Assembly (NCBI GenBank): GCA_949935685.1
Contig: CATLGN010000119.1
Location: forward strand, 1 to 5,887
Direction of reading: 5' to 3'
Source of the DNA: an uncultured Lachnospiraceae bacterium
Lineage (GTDB): Bacteria; Bacillota; Clostridia; Lachnospirales; Lachnospiraceae
DNA length: 5,887 bases
Shown here: piece by piece, positions 5,737-5,887 of the stretch
How positions within the stretch are numbered: position 1 is the stretch's first letter
Layout: each line of letters begins with the position of its first letter
Notes under the pieces: generated by a model
The model's input: only the letters and a program-made list of their open reading frames with translations
The model's database searches: none
What the model was told of the DNA's origin: nothing
Program-made: the position numbers and the translations under genes

Positions 5737-5887
5737 TTAATCTTCTTCCTCTATCTCCATATGGATAACTGCCTGCAGATCAACATAGGTATCTGCAAAG
5801 CTGTCGTTTTCCGCAATCGTCTGGATGGATACTTCCACCTCTTTCCCGATGCTCCGGGACAAGAGCGCGTGCAATGCCGCTCTGTTA
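5737..5887 (-). CDS. dnaX: DNA polymerase III subunit gamma/tau, C-terminal end (partial)
   Basis: Only the last 49 codons and the TAA stop are in the window; the 5' part lies beyond the right edge. The product would be the clamp-loader ATPase subunit that loads the sliding clamp during chromosome replication. The visible stretch begins NRAALHALLSRSIGKEVEVS and ends in an acidic tail, IHMEIEEED. A small helix-then-strand segment with a Gly-Lys-Glu-Val turn followed by an acidic end fits the variable C-terminal region of clostridial DnaX. The catalytic AAA+ region cannot be seen. The assignment rests mainly on synteny: dnaX directly precedes ybaB and recR in very many bacteria, and the spacing to ybaB here is only 21 nt. 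Any programmed tau/gamma frameshift site would be outside the window and cannot be assessed. Confidence 0.78.
   Translation of the reverse strand, partial: NRAALHALLSRSIGKEVEVSIQTIAENDSFADTYVDLQAVIHMEIEEED

Noticed and set aside
5372..5740. Plus-strand open frame of 122 codons rich in Pro and Ser
   Set aside because: It is antisense to ybaB and its composition is a by-product of the Gly-rich ybaB codons; no ribosome binding site or family likeness.
1..5887. Mobile element, CRISPR array, toxin-antitoxin or defence system
   Set aside because: No direct-repeat array, transposase or integrase motifs, or defence-gene signatures were seen; all coding space is accounted for by chromosomal genes.

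Overview
The window looks like chromosomal DNA of a clostridial Firmicute, most likely a Lachnospiraceae member. This rests on the dnaX-ybaB-recR order, Firmicute-type ribosome binding sites, moderate GC, and a DUF5711-like protein next to CvpA and TraX family proteins. No database search was run, so the taxon is an inference. All eight supported genes lie on the minus strand and are described here in transcription order, from high to low coordinates.

The right half (5887 to about 3669) is the end of a DNA-metabolism operon. It holds the C-terminal 49 codons of dnaX (clamp-loader tau/gamma subunit), ybaB/ebfC (small nucleoid-associated DNA-binding protein), recR (recombination mediator) and galM (aldose 1-epimerase). 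The genes are tightly packed: 21 nt between dnaX and ybaB, a TAATG overlap between ybaB and recR, and 13 nt between recR and galM. The unit ends in a clear rho-independent terminator (3669-3701). galM is the metabolic outsider in this otherwise replication/recombination operon.

The middle and left (3609 to 215) form a second transcription unit, starting at a promoter with a perfect TATAAT box at 3604-3609. It encodes four predicted membrane proteins. The first is an unrecognised 236-aa protein with a cytoplasmic N-terminal domain, one membrane helix and a short C-terminal coil. The second is a DUF5711-like single-pass protein with an extracytoplasmic repeat (propeller-like) domain. The third is a CvpA-family four-helix protein and the fourth a TraX-family polytopic protein. 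A weak internal promoter may precede the DUF5711-like gene. No conjugation genes accompany TraX, so the set reads as a chromosomal envelope-associated module of unknown function.

The left edge (1-214) has no gene. It carries two good tandem minus-strand promoters (TTGACA-18-TAATAT and TTGACG-17-TATGCT, both with TGn extensions). An A/purine-rich tract sits upstream of the second. This resembles the promoter region of a stable RNA operon whose transcribed part lies outside the window. I saw no CRISPR, insertion sequence, tRNA or rRNA gene inside the window.
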